DNA of 64,000 nucleotides from Ignavibacteriota bacterium (GCA_016716225.1 JADJWT010000001.1:4040501-4104500), one strand, 5' to 3'. Positions 55,279 through 63,610 are shown, counted from the stretch's first letter. Notes: generated by a model not told the origin, from the sequence alone. Translations and numbers: made by a program.

Positions 55279-56603
55279 CTTATTATAATTCTACCGGTTT
55301 TTATTGTTTCATCAGCTTTTTCTAAAGCATCTTCAATTGTTATTTCTTTCTTAATAACTTTGTTTACATAAAATGAAATTACATCTGAAAGTTTTGTGTA
55401 ATCTTCAAGAAAAGGGCGATGCACACCTTTATCAAGAAGTTCTTTATTTTTTTTCAAATCGGGATATTCTTGTAAAAAATTTTTATCTGAATATAATGAA
55501 CTTAAAACCGGTAAATAAGATCCAATTTCATACATTTCTTTTTGCGAATTTTCTTCCAAAATAAATTTTATAAATTGGAAAGCTTCATTTTTATGTTCGC
55601 TATATTTAGAAATCATGATATTCCATCCGCCTAAAACAGAAAAAGGATTGTTTCCATTTAAGTGAGGGATTGGCGCTTTACCAACTTTTGAATCAATATT
55701 TTCCCATTTTGCCAAACTTATAAAATCTCTTTCCGAACTTGGCCATCCTCTTAAAAATATTGCATCATTTTCTATGAAATAATCATAGCAGTCATTTTCA
55801 TTAAACTCAGAAACACTTATAGGACTAATATTGAAATTATGAAAAACATCATAAATTAATTTGAACGAATTTTTATTTTCTTCAGATTTAATATCAAATG
55901 TTTCATTAACAATTTTGTGTGAAGAATAATTGTATAAGATTTCAATATAAGAGCAAACTAATCCTTCATAATTATCTGCGGGGAAAATGTAAAATTGGTT
56001 TTTATCCAGAATAAAATATTTTCTTAAGCCTATAAAATCTTCCCAAGAAATTCCACTTTTTATTTTTTCTTCAACATCAAGATAATTTGGAATTTGCTTT
56101 AACAAATCTTTCCGATAGTACATAATCCCAACATCAATATACATTGGTAAAGCGACCAAATGATTTTTAAAAATGCATGATTCAAGTGATTGGTTTAAAA
56201 GTTTAGCAGTATCATTTGGCGTTATAAATTTATCAAGAGGTTCAGCCCATTTTGCAAATCTTGCCGACCAAATTAAGTCAACAGCAAAAATATCTAACTT
56301 TTTACTTTTACTTCTTAAGGAACGTGCGAGCAATTCTTTTCTTTCGTTTGTGCTGAATTTACTAAACGGAAGATTAATTGGTTCAATTTTAATTTTGCCT
56401 TTATGTAATTTGTTGAATTTATTAATCAAATTAAGATGTGCCGAAGAAATATTATCAGCATAAGTAATAACAACTTCATTTTGTGCGTTGTTAAAATTTG
56501 ATGATTTAAAAAGTGTATTTATAAGAATGTAAAAAATTCCTAGCGTAACAAAAACTACTATAATAGCAATTGCGAGATAATAAGTTTTGTAATTTTTATT
56601 CAT
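55275..56603 (-). CDS. Membrane-anchored extracellular solute-binding protein (family 1), sensor component
   Basis: A 442-residue protein with an uncleaved-looking N-terminal span (about 9-31, LAIAIIVVFVTLGIFYILI) instead of the usual lipobox or signal peptide. The rest is a sugar-type periplasmic binding protein: VVITYADNISSAHLNLINKFNKLHKGKI near residue 45, IFAVDLIWSARFAKWAEPLDKF near 105, GWNIMISKYSEHKNEAFQFIKFI near 320 and YLPVLSSLY near 360 are the usual landmarks of maltose/trehalose-type proteins. No ABC permease or ATPase gene is nearby. It overlaps the kinase gene by 4 bases, and the regulator follows at 9 bases, so it is best seen as the ligand-binding part of a sensor for a sugar or oligosaccharide. 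Confidence 0.85.
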   Translation of the reverse strand: MNKNYKTYYLAIAIIVVFVTLGIFYILINTLFKSSNFNNAQNEVVITYADNISSAHLNLINKFNKLHKGKIKIEPINLPFSKFSTNERKELLARSLRSKSKKLDIFAVDLIWSARFAKWAEPLDKFITPNDTAKLLNQSLESCIFKNHLVALPMYIDVGIMYYRKDLLKQIPNYLDVEEKIKSGISWEDFIGLRKYFILDKNQFYIFPADNYEGLVCSYIEILYNYSSHKIVNETFDIKSEENKNSFKLIYDVFHNFNISPISVSEFNENDCYDYFIENDAIFLRGWPSSERDFISLAKWENIDSKVGKAPIPHLNGNNPFSVLGGWNIMISKYSEHKNEAFQFIKFILEENSQKEMYEIGSYLPVLSSLYSDKNFLQEYPDLKKNKELLDKGVHRPFLEDYTKLSDVISFYVNKVIKKEITIEDALEKADETIKTGRIIIR

Positions 56604-56714
56604 CTAAAAAAACAATTTTATAAACGATTAATATTTTTGCTTATAAATTAGGTAATTTTTTTTAATGTTTGCGGATTCAAAAAAAGATAGAAAATAATAG
56701 ATGAAATAATTGTG

Positions 56715-56785
56715 TTGCCCTGTCAGGATTCGAACCCGAAACAAAGGTTCCAGAGACCTCTGTGTTACCGTTACACCACAGGGCA
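56715..56785 (-). tRNA. tRNA-Gln (anticodon CUG)
   Basis: The minus strand folds as a tRNA: acceptor TGCCCTG (56785-56779) with CAGGGCA (56722-56716), D-arm GTGTAACGGTAAC, anticodon stem GAGGT/ACCTT with loop CTCTGGA giving anticodon CTG, and T-arm TCGGG-TTCGAAT-CCTGA. Discriminator base is A. CCA is not encoded. It stands alone between the sensor operon and a small membrane protein gene. Confidence 0.95.
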
Positions 56786-56899
56786 ATTTTTGTTTTTGTA
56801 AAATAAGGAATTTTTAAAATTATTGTGGATTAATTTCTAAATAGAAAAAACATATTCTATCAGAAATTAACTAATTTGAAATGTTTGATTGAATTATTT

Positions 56900-57100
56900 T
56901 TAAAGAAATAACGAAACTGAGAAAAATACTACAGCCGCGAAATATAAAAATCCTAAATAAATTTTAACTTGTTCAACATCGGCAGTTTTTATTTTCTCAA
57001 TATAATTTGCAATTGATCTTGTTGGATTTTCTGCTTCAAATTCATTTAAAATTAAACTGGAGGATTTTAATTCTTGAACAGTTGAATTTGATTCTAACAT
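56900..57100 (-). CDS. Small tail-anchored membrane protein (66 residues)
   Basis: The ATG at 57100 is preceded by CGGAG at a good distance. The product has about 44 polar residues (SNSTVQELKSSSLILNEFE, ENPTRSIANYIEKIKTADVEQVK) followed by a single hydrophobic span (IYLGFLYFAAVVFFSVSLFL) ending at the C-terminus, so the N-terminal part should face the cytoplasm. It is the same layout as the 50-residue protein at 8463, although sequence similarity is low. It lies between tRNA-Gln and the ftsX gene as its own unit. No known family was recognised. Confidence 0.6.
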   Translation of the reverse strand: MLESNSTVQELKSSSLILNEFEAENPTRSIANYIEKIKTADVEQVKIYLGFLYFAAVVFFSVSLFL

Positions 57101-57258
57101 TTTTACTCCGAAAATTTTCTACAAAATATTCCAGAATTATGCCAACTTTGAAACTTTAAGTTTTAGCTTATTTTTGTGATATGTATCAATTTGAAATGAA
57201 ATTTTTAAATAATTACGTTTCATTTTGAAACATTATAAGTGTTGAATTTTGATTTGAA

Positions 57259-57274
57259 ACACGTTTTTACGTGT
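57259..57274 (-). terminator. Short perfect hairpin after ftsX
   Basis: ACACGT-TTTT-ACGTGT is a perfect 6-base stem with a 4-base loop, 33 bases past the ftsX stop on the minus strand. The following sequence (TTCAAATC) is not a clean T run, so it is a weak terminator candidate. Confidence 0.4.
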
Positions 57275-57306
57275 AAATTTTTCAGAAAAGCAAATTAGAG
57301 TGAAAC

Positions 57307-58179
57307 TTATTTAACTTTATTAATTTTTAGCGAGACTTTTAAAGTTGATAAATAACTTCCTAAAAATCCTAAAAATATTCCTAAAATTATTATTAAAGAG
57401 ACAATGTAATAAGTTTCATTTTTAATGAATTGCGCAGCATAAATTTGTGATAAGAAATTTTCTATCAAAATGTAAATTACCAAGCAAATTATTGATGAAA
57501 AAATTCCCATAACAATTCCGTTTAAAATAATTGGAATTTTTATTGTGCTTAATTTTGCACCGACTAACTTCATTGTGTTGTATTGATTTAATCGAGTTGC
57601 AAGCAGCAATCTATTATTTGAATAAACCAAATAAATCGAAAGCAAAACCAAAATTATGGAAACACTATATATTACTTTTTTCGATTCGTTTATGTAATTA
57701 AGAACTTTTAAAGTTAGTGAATAATCATAAACAACATCATCAATTCCTTTAATTTTTTTCAAAGTTTTAATAATTGGTTCAATCGTTTGTGCATTAATGC
57801 TATCTGAAATTAGTTTTACTTGGAACATTGCAGGAAGCGGGTTTGAATCCAAAACGGTAGAAAAATCTTTTCCAGTTTTTTCCTTCATAATTTGTAAAGC
57901 TTCTTTCTTACTAACAAATTTTTTCGATGCTACATAAATATTATTGCTTAAATCTTTTTCAATTCTATTTATAACTTTTGTATTCGAGCTATCGCTGACA
58001 AATAAACTAATTTGAATATTGTCTTTTAAATGTGAATTTATAACTTTTGAAAAAACTACCAATCCAATTGAAAAGGTTACAAAAATTATTGCAATTGCTG
58101 TTGTAAAAATTATTAAAAGTGAAGCCAATTTTGATTTAAATAACGAGCTGAAAGTTTCTTTAAGATAATAGAAAAACAT
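57307..58179 (-). CDS. ftsX: Cell division protein FtsX-type permease
   Basis: A 290-residue inner-membrane protein. Layout is that of FtsX: short cytoplasmic N-terminus (MFFYYLKETFSSLFKSK), span 1 (about 18-45), periplasmic domain of about 115 residues holding the signature FSTVLDSNPLPAMFQVKL, then three spans (about 165-185, 215-240, 260-280). FtsX pairs with the ATPase FtsE and transmits ATP hydrolysis to periplasmic peptidoglycan hydrolases during division. ftsE is not adjacent here, which is unusual for many phyla. The gene follows two lipoprotein genes on the same strand. A secreted amidase of the type activated by FtsEX is encoded elsewhere in the window (8756-10525). Confidence 0.92.
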   Translation of the reverse strand: MFFYYLKETFSSLFKSKLASLLIIFTTAIAIIFVTFSIGLVVFSKVINSHLKDNIQISLFVSDSSNTKVINRIEKDLSNNIYVASKKFVSKKEALQIMKEKTGKDFSTVLDSNPLPAMFQVKLISDSINAQTIEPIIKTLKKIKGIDDVVYDYSLTLKVLNYINESKKVIYSVSIILVLLSIYLVYSNNRLLLATRLNQYNTMKLVGAKLSTIKIPIILNGIVMGIFSSIICLVIYILIENFLSQIYAAQFIKNETYYIVSLIIILGIFLGFLGSYLSTLKVSLKINKVK

Positions 58180-58215
58180 AATTATTTTTTACCGTAAAAG
58201 TTTCTTGTAAAATTA

Positions 58216-58728
58216 CTAAAAATTTGATTCATCAATCCATGTAATTATTTGCCATTTATTTTCTGCAGATTTTGCAAGTTGAAGATTTACTTTGCCTTCC
58301 ACATATTCAATATCCATTGGATTATAAGTAACTGTTAAATTAAAACTTCTTGTTACATTTGTGGAATCTGCAGTTATTGAAACAATTCTATTCCAAATTA
58401 AATCAAGTCTTTCTACATTATTAAATAAACCGTAAGTTGTTCGCATTTCCAATTCCCTTCCCCAAGCTTCGTCAACTTCTGTTTCATAATTTCGAAATGT
58501 AAAAGTAAAATTTGGATTTAATAATTCGCCGTAAATTGTTGTGTCTTTAAAAGTATATGCATATTGCATATTGTTAAAAATTCCGTCAATTGTTTTCAAA
58601 TCACTTATTAAAGAAGACTCATTTCCGATATTTTCATCAAGTTCCGGAGCAAACGGATTTATACAACTAATTGTAAAAATCTGAATTCCAAGAAACAAAA
58701 AAATAATATTTGCTTTTTTAAACTTCAT
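58216..58728 (-). CDS. Lipoprotein, NTF2-like fold suspected
   Basis: A 170-residue lipoprotein (signal ending IFTISCINPF). The mature part has the helix-plus-beta pattern of small NTF2-like proteins, ending with ENKWQIITWIDESNF. It is 3 bases downstream of a gene for a lipoprotein of similar build whose end reads NNQWVIVEWIDNKSED; the two are probably diverged duplicates. No catalytic motif is visible. Place between recR/methyltransferase and ftsX suggests an envelope role, but nothing more can be said. Confidence 0.65.
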   Translation of the reverse strand: MKFKKANIIFLFLGIQIFTISCINPFAPELDENIGNESSLISDLKTIDGIFNNMQYAYTFKDTTIYGELLNPNFTFTFRNYETEVDEAWGRELEMRTTYGLFNNVERLDLIWNRIVSITADSTNVTRSFNLTVTYNPMDIEYVEGKVNLQLAKSAENKWQIITWIDESNF

Positions 58729-58731
58729 AAT

Positions 58732-59325
58732 TTAGAAAATATAAAATCTTCCTTTAAGTTCGCTCCAGCTTGGATAATCTTCGGATTTGTTATCAATCCA
58801 CTCAACAATTACCCATTGATTATTTTCATCCAAACGAATATTAAAAAACGCATTCCCTTTGTAAAAATTTGGGATAGTTTCGCTTTCAATCGGTAAAGTT
58901 ATTGAATAATTATAATTTCTGTTTTCACTATTTTCTGTAACAGAATTTGAAACAAGCTGCAAACTTAAAATTATTTGTTTACCATCGCCAATATTATTTA
59001 TCAAATTTCTGAAGTATGTTTTTTCAGCTTCCAAATCCCAATCGGAAAGAATATTATATTTTACAATTGCTTCTGAGGAAGGAGTAAATTTGTAATTTAT
59101 TTTTAGAAATGAACTATCAACAAAATTGTTGATATAATCTTTTTCAATTTTTTCTGCAAATGAATTTTGTAAATTAATGAAAAGCTGATCCGGTGTTGTT
59201 GCTGCAATATAACTTGATCTTCCGGTTTCCGGTTCTTCGGCATCTCTTGTTGTTAAGAGATCACAAGTCGAAAAAGAAAAAATCAATATTATTGATATAA
59301 TTATTTTTGAAAAATTATTATACAT
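58732..59325 (-). CDS. Lipoprotein, paralogue of the next gene
   Basis: A 197-residue lipoprotein (signal ending FSFSTCDLL). After a short linker (TTRDAEEPETGRSSYI) the region from about 43 shows PDQLFINLQNSFAEKIEKDYINNF, then beta strands (QIILSLQLVSNSV, YNYSITLPIES) and the C-terminal NNQWVIVEWIDNK. The pattern resembles NTF2-like proteins and matches the neighbour at 58216. Its ATG lies inside the end of the frame-restored methyltransferase gene, so translation of the two is probably coupled. Function unknown. Confidence 0.65.
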   Translation of the reverse strand: MYNNFSKIIISIILIFSFSTCDLLTTRDAEEPETGRSSYIAATTPDQLFINLQNSFAEKIEKDYINNFVDSSFLKINYKFTPSSEAIVKYNILSDWDLEAEKTYFRNLINNIGDGKQIILSLQLVSNSVTENSENRNYNYSITLPIESETIPNFYKGNAFFNIRLDENNQWVIVEWIDNKSEDYPSWSELKGRFYIF

Positions 59326-60037
59326 CTTTGAGATTCTTTTTCATTGAATTCTTGACCTAAATAATTTCCAAAAGTTTTAAAAACTTTAAATCCAATTTGA
59401 GAAAAATTTTGCACTAATTCACCATAAGAATAAATTCTTACGGATTCAGAAAAATTGTATTCATTAGTTTTATTTATAATTTTGATTTCTTTAATAACTC
59501 TTTCATTTTCAATTCTACGAAATTCGGAAATTATTTTTCCATCAATATTTTTTTCTGAAAACGAAACTAAATTTTTTATTAAAAATTCTTTATTTAAAAG
59601 TCTAAAACATAATATCCGTTTGAGTTTAGCAATTTATAAGAATTTTCTACAAATTTAAAATTCTCTTCATCAGTTTCAAAATATCCAAAACTTGTAAACA
59701 AATTTGCTACTAAATCAAATTTTCTGTTAATGTAAAAATTTCTTAAATCACTTACTAAAAAATTAATATTCAGATTTCGTTCTTTTGCACAATTTATTCC
59801 GATATAAAGCAAATTTGTACTTAAATCGAATGCAGTTACGTTAAACTTTTTTTCTGCAAATTTTACAGCGTGTCTTCCAACGCCGCAAGCTGCATCAAGA
59901 ATATTAGAATTTTCTTTCAAATTAATTTGGGAGAGAATTAAATTAACAATTTCATCAGCATCTTTTTCATTTCTATGATTGTAAACATCAAGATAATATT
60001 TAGATGAAAACCAATCTTTAAACCATTCGTACTGCAT
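59289..60037 (-). pseudogene. SAM-dependent methyltransferase, interrupted by a one-base frameshift
   Basis: The frame from the ATG at 60037 codes for 147 residues of a class I methyltransferase: ILDAACGVGRHAVKFAEKKF holds the SAM-binding glycine motif, FDLVANLFTSFGYF motif IV, and it stops at NGYYVLDF. The shifted frame right after this stop continues LLNKEFLIKNLVSFSEKNIDG, EFRRIENERVIKEIKI and SESVRIYSYGELVQNF to a stop at 59289, which is the usual C-terminal part of such enzymes. One extra base in the A run at 59596-59599 restores one frame of about 249 codons (VLDFLNKEF). It is either a sequencing error in a homopolymer or a recent inactivating mutation. Substrate unknown; it follows recR directly. 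Confidence 0.8.
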
Positions 60038-60634
60038 TTACATTTCAATTCTATTTAAAACTGCGCGACCAATTGTAGCTTCATCAGTAAATTCCAAATC
60101 GCCGCCGATTGGTAAACCTCTTGCCAATCTTGTAATTTTTATGTTTAGCGGTTTTAATAATTTTGCCAAATATAAAGAAGTGGTTTCGCCTTCAGTATCG
60201 GGATTTAGCGCAAGAATTATTTCTTTTACATAATCACTTTTTAATCGTTCAAGAAGTTCTTTAATTTTTAAATTCTCAACACCAATTCCGGAAAGCGGTG
60301 AAAGAACTCCGCCTAAAACGTGATAGATTCCGTTAAATTCATTTGTGTTTTCAATTGCGATAATATCACTTGCATCTTCAACAATACAAATTGTAGATTT
60401 ATCTCTTTTAGGATTTTGACAAACCGAACAATAATCTTCAGCCGAAAGATTATAGCAATTCTTACAGAATTTAATTTTATCTTTTAAATCGATTAGAGCT
60501 TTAATTAAATCTTCAATTTCTTTTTTGTCTTTTTTTACCAAATGAAGTGCAAGTCGCTGTGCACTTTTTTTGCCTATTGATGGAAGTTTATTTAATTCTT
60601 CAATTACAACTCTAAGTGGTTCTGCAATTTCCAA
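60038..60634 (-). CDS. recR: Recombination mediator protein RecR
   Basis: A 198-residue cytoplasmic DNA-repair protein. Helix-hairpin-helix LNKLPSIGKKSAQRLALHL near residue 14, a zinc finger with four cysteines (CKNCYNLSAEDYCSVC, about 57-72), a Toprim domain (about 80-175; ICIVEDASDI, LNPDTEGETTSLYL) and the end ITRLARGLPIGGDLEFTDEATIGRAVLNR all match RecR. With RecO and RecF it loads RecA onto gapped DNA. The start codon is TTG, immediately after the ybaB stop; no ATG lies near the conserved N-terminus. Order ybaB-recR is conserved in many bacteria. Confidence 0.97.
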   Translation of the reverse strand: MEIAEPLRVVIEELNKLPSIGKKSAQRLALHLVKKDKKEIEDLIKALIDLKDKIKFCKNCYNLSAEDYCSVCQNPKRDKSTICIVEDASDIIAIENTNEFNGIYHVLGGVLSPLSGIGVENLKIKELLERLKSDYVKEIILALNPDTEGETTSLYLAKLLKPLNIKITRLARGLPIGGDLEFTDEATIGRAVLNRIEM

Positions 60635-60961
60635 TTAGAAACCCGGAATATTTAAACCTGGAGGAATCATACCTTTTGTAACACTTGCCAAATCTTCTTC
60701 AGCCATTTTTCCGGCAGATTCTAAAGCTTTATTTACTGCGGCAACAATTAAATCTTCCAACATTTCTTTATCGCCGGATTTTGCAATTTCATCATCTATC
60801 TGTAATGAAACTAATTCTTTTTGTCCGTTTGCTGTTGCTTTTACCATTCCGCCTCCGCTTTCAGCAGTAACTGTTTTATTTGCTAAATTTTCTTGCGCTT
60901 TCTGCATTTCTGCTTGCATTTTCTGGATTTGCTTCATCATTCCAGCCATATTTCCTTTCAT
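60635..60961 (-). CDS. ybaB: YbaB/EbfC-family nucleoid-associated protein
   Basis: A 108-residue protein, KGNMAGMMKQIQKMQAEMQKAQENL then VTAESGGGMVKATANGQKELVSLQID, and the end PPGLNIPGF, all standard for YbaB/EbfC. It forms small dimers that bind DNA and is usually upstream of recR, as here, where the recR start follows its stop without a gap. AGGGAAA precedes the ATG. An internal ATG at codon 5 is an alternative start. Confidence 0.96.
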   Translation of the reverse strand: MKGNMAGMMKQIQKMQAEMQKAQENLANKTVTAESGGGMVKATANGQKELVSLQIDDEIAKSGDKEMLEDLIVAAVNKALESAGKMAEEDLASVTKGMIPPGLNIPGF

Positions 60962-61078
60962 TTTCCCTCCGCTAATTTATTTTTCATTTTCGAAAGTTCT
61001 TTTTTCAAAAATTAAATTTAATGAAATTATTGTATTAATATATTACTTTTGTTCTTTCAAAAATTTTGTATAAGTGAC

Positions 61079-61729
61079 ATGTTAACAAAATATGGTTATT
61101 CAACTATTGGAATTGCGGCATTTATTTCTTTTTTGTTGATTTTATTTTCAATTTTTGCAGATTCCAATTTCATAAGATTTCCATTATTTATTTTAGGGGT
61201 TTTACTATTAATATTTACTCTAAATTTTTTTAGAGATCCTGATAGAAATACTCCTAAAATTGAAAATATTGTTGTTTCTCCTGCAGATGGAAAAATTTTG
61301 TTAATCAAAAATGTTTATGAGAAGAGATTTCTAAAAGAAGAAGCAACTCAAATTTCTATTTTCATGTCGCCATTAAATGTACATGTAAACAGAATTCCAA
61401 TTGATGGAAAAGTTGATTATTTAGAATATATCAAGGGTGAATATTTAGTTGCATATCATGATAAAGCTGATGAAAGAAATGAAAGATCGGAGATTGGAAT
61501 TACATCAAAATTTGGGAAAGTTTTATTTACTCAAGTTGCGGGAATGGTTGCGCGTAGAATTGTTTATGATTTGAATTTAGGCGATAGCGTAAAAATTGGA
61601 GAAAGATTCGGAATGATAAAATTCGGCAGCAGAGTTGATGTAATTGTTCCAAAAAGTTGGAAAATTTTAGTTGAAGAAGGTGATTTAACAACCGCCGGCG
61701 AAACAATTTTGTTTGAGATAAATAAATAA
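61079..61729 (+). CDS. psd: Phosphatidylserine decarboxylase proenzyme
   Basis: Started at the ATG at 61079 rather than an upstream TTG, giving 216 residues. Two N-terminal spans (about 8-55) precede FFRDPDRNTPKIENIVVSPADGKI, the family's conserved entry, then FMSPLNVHVNRIPIDGKV and, at the C-terminal side, ERFGMIKFGSRVDVIVP. The Ser of FGSR is the site of self-cleavage that yields the pyruvoyl cofactor; this short form is the one typical of Bacteroidota and archaea. It converts phosphatidylserine to phosphatidylethanolamine in the inner membrane. Its stop overlaps the ATG of the phosphatidylserine synthase gene by one base (TAATG), so the two steps of the pathway are translated together. Confidence 0.96.
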   Translation: MLTKYGYSTIGIAAFISFLLILFSIFADSNFIRFPLFILGVLLLIFTLNFFRDPDRNTPKIENIVVSPADGKILLIKNVYEKRFLKEEATQISIFMSPLNVHVNRIPIDGKVDYLEYIKGEYLVAYHDKADERNERSEIGITSKFGKVLFTQVAGMVARRIVYDLNLGDSVKIGERFGMIKFGSRVDVIVPKSWKILVEEGDLTTAGETILFEINK

Positions 61730-62427
61730 TGAAAAAATCTTATATCCCAAATACAGTTACTTCTTTCAGTTTATTTAGTGGATTTTTATCAATAATTTTT
61801 ACAAGTAAAGGTGATTTTCAATTAGCTGCAGTTATGATTTTTGCCGCTGCAATTTTTGATTTGATTGATGGAATTGTTGCTCGACTTTTGAAAACTTCAA
61901 GTCAATTTGGTGTTGAATTAGATTCGCTTGCAGATATTGTAAGTTTTGGCGCGGCGCCGGCATTTTTAATTTTTAGTTTTCACTTTTATAAATTAGATGG
62001 AATTGGAATTGTTATTAGTTCATTATTATTAATTTTTGGCGCTTTAAGATTAGCTAGGTTTAATTCTCAAATTGAAGATTTGGAAACAAAAAGTGATTTT
62101 AAAGGATTGCCTATTCCCCTTTCTGCAATAACAGTTGCAATGTTTGTTTATTATGTTTACAATAACGGAGAATTTATTCAACCGTTATTTTATGTTTCAA
62201 TTCCGCTTGTAATTATTTTATCAATTTTGATGGTTAGTAGCATTAAATATTCTGCATTTCCAAAATTGAATAAAAGTACTTTGCGCGGAAAACCATATTA
62301 TTTGGGACTTACAATAATTGGATTAATTCTTACTTTTTTAACAGATGGAACTGCATTGTTTTTCATAATTTTAGGTATTGTATTATTCGGTATAATTAGG
62401 CATCTTGTTAAAAAAATACTTGCATAA
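61729..62427 (+). CDS. pssA: CDP-diacylglycerol--serine O-phosphatidyltransferase
   Basis: A 232-residue inner-membrane enzyme with about 7 spans. The CDP-alcohol phosphatidyltransferase motif is complete: FDLIDGIVARLLKTSSQFGVELDSLAD (D-x2-DG-x2-AR-x8-G-x3-D-x3-D, about residues 43-70). It makes phosphatidylserine from CDP-diacylglycerol and serine, feeding psd just upstream. The opening SYIPNTVTSFSLFSGFLSI and the following LGALRLARFN-type segment (FGALRLARFNSQ) are usual for the Bacillus-type PssA. Confidence 0.96.
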   Translation: MKKSYIPNTVTSFSLFSGFLSIIFTSKGDFQLAAVMIFAAAIFDLIDGIVARLLKTSSQFGVELDSLADIVSFGAAPAFLIFSFHFYKLDGIGIVISSLLLIFGALRLARFNSQIEDLETKSDFKGLPIPLSAITVAMFVYYVYNNGEFIQPLFYVSIPLVIILSILMVSSIKYSAFPKLNKSTLRGKPYYLGLTIIGLILTFLTDGTALFFIILGIVLFGIIRHLVKKILA

Positions 62428-62466
62428 ATTTTTTATAAATTTTTTAAAATAAATATTGAGTGAAAA

Positions 62467-62724
62467 TTGTACAAAGCAACAGTAATAATTAGAACAAGAA
62501 AAGATATTCTTGATCCTCAAGGAAAAGCTGCCGAACAAGGCGCAAAACTTTTAGGATTTTCAAATGTATCAAACACAAGAATTGGCAAATATGTGGAATT
62601 TTTTGTTAATACAGATGATAAAAATTTTGCTGAAAAAGAAATTATAGAATATTCAGAAAAATTATTAAGCAATCCTATTATGGAAGATTTTGAATTTAAA
62701 ATTGAAGAAGTAAATGAAGCCTAA
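62467..62724 (+). CDS. purS: Phosphoribosylformylglycinamidine synthase subunit PurS
   Basis: An 85-residue protein, YKATVIIRTRKDILDPQGKAAEQGAKLLGFSNVSNTRIGKYVEFF in the classic PurS pattern. It bridges PurL and PurQ in the FGAM synthase complex of purine synthesis. The start codon must be TTG at 62467, since an in-frame TGA stands two codons before it and no ATG lies near. It overlaps purQ by 11 bases. Confidence 0.95.
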   Translation: MYKATVIIRTRKDILDPQGKAAEQGAKLLGFSNVSNTRIGKYVEFFVNTDDKNFAEKEIIEYSEKLLSNPIMEDFEFKIEEVNEA

Positions 62725-63406
62725 ATTTGGAGTTGTGGAATTTCCCGGATCAAATTGTGATCATGATGCATATTTTGCCGTAAAAAAAGTATTGGGTTAC
62801 GATGCTGAATTTTTATGGCATAAAGAAAACGATCTTAAAAATTGTGAAGTAATAATTCTTCCCGGCGGATTTTCTTACGGAGATTATTTAAGAACCGGTG
62901 CAATTGCAAGATTTTCTCCAATTATGGAATCCGTAATTTCTTTTGCAAATAATGGCGGAATTGTAATTGGAATTTGTAACGGATTTCAAGTTTTACTTGA
63001 AGCTGGTTTATTGCCCGGAGTTATGATAAAAAATGAATCGCTAAAATTTGTTTGTAAGGATGTTTTCTTAAAAGTTGCAAATAAAAATTCAACATTTACA
63101 AATCAGATTGATAAAGATGTAATAAAAATTCCAATTGCTCATGGTGAAGGAAATTATTTTGCAGATGATGAAACTTTAAAATCGCTTAAAGAAAATAATC
63201 AAATAATTTTTGAATATGTAAACGAAAATGGATTTGCAGATGAAAAGTCAAATCCAAATGGTTCAAAACTTAATATTGCCGGAATATCAAATAAAAATGG
63301 AAATGTTCTTGGAATGATGCCGCATCCGGAAAGAGCTTGCGAATTAATTTTAAATAATACAGACGGACAATTAATTTTCAAATCAATAGTTAATAAATTA
63401 AAATAA
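62714..63406 (+). CDS. purQ: Phosphoribosylformylglycinamidine synthase subunit PurQ
   Basis: A 230-residue class I glutamine amidotransferase. KFGVVEFPGSNCDHDAYFAVKKVLG opens the chain; the catalytic Cys is in GICNGFQVLLEAGLLPG and the His-Glu pair in MMPHPERACE. It supplies ammonia from glutamine to PurL through PurS. It overlaps purS; purL is not in the window. Confidence 0.97.
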   Translation: MKPKFGVVEFPGSNCDHDAYFAVKKVLGYDAEFLWHKENDLKNCEVIILPGGFSYGDYLRTGAIARFSPIMESVISFANNGGIVIGICNGFQVLLEAGLLPGVMIKNESLKFVCKDVFLKVANKNSTFTNQIDKDVIKIPIAHGEGNYFADDETLKSLKENNQIIFEYVNENGFADEKSNPNGSKLNIAGISNKNGNVLGMMPHPERACELILNNTDGQLIFKSIVNKLK

Positions 63407-63421
63407 TAAATAGAGGTAATT

Positions 63422-63610
63422 ATGTTTGGAAGTTTAGGTGCAACCGAAATAATTTTAATTATCGTTGCAATAATTCTTCTTTTCGGCGCAAAGAAAATTC
63501 CGGAACTTGCTCAAGGCGTTGGCAAGGGTATGAAGGAATTTAAAAAAGCTATCAAAGAAGTTGAAGAAGATATTACCGATGTAAAAGATGATATAAAATC
63601 TAAAAAATAA
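63422..63610 (+). CDS. tatA: Twin-arginine translocase subunit TatA/TatE
   Basis: A 62-residue protein: short N-terminus, one span (TEIILIIVAIILLFGAKKIPELAQGVGKG) with the conserved FGxKKIPEL hinge, then an amphipathic helix and an acidic tail. TatA forms the pore that moves folded proteins across the inner membrane. GAGG precedes the ATG. It lies between purQ and gatA; tatC is not in the window. Confidence 0.96.
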   Translation: MFGSLGATEIILIIVAIILLFGAKKIPELAQGVGKGMKEFKKAIKEVEEDITDVKDDIKSKK

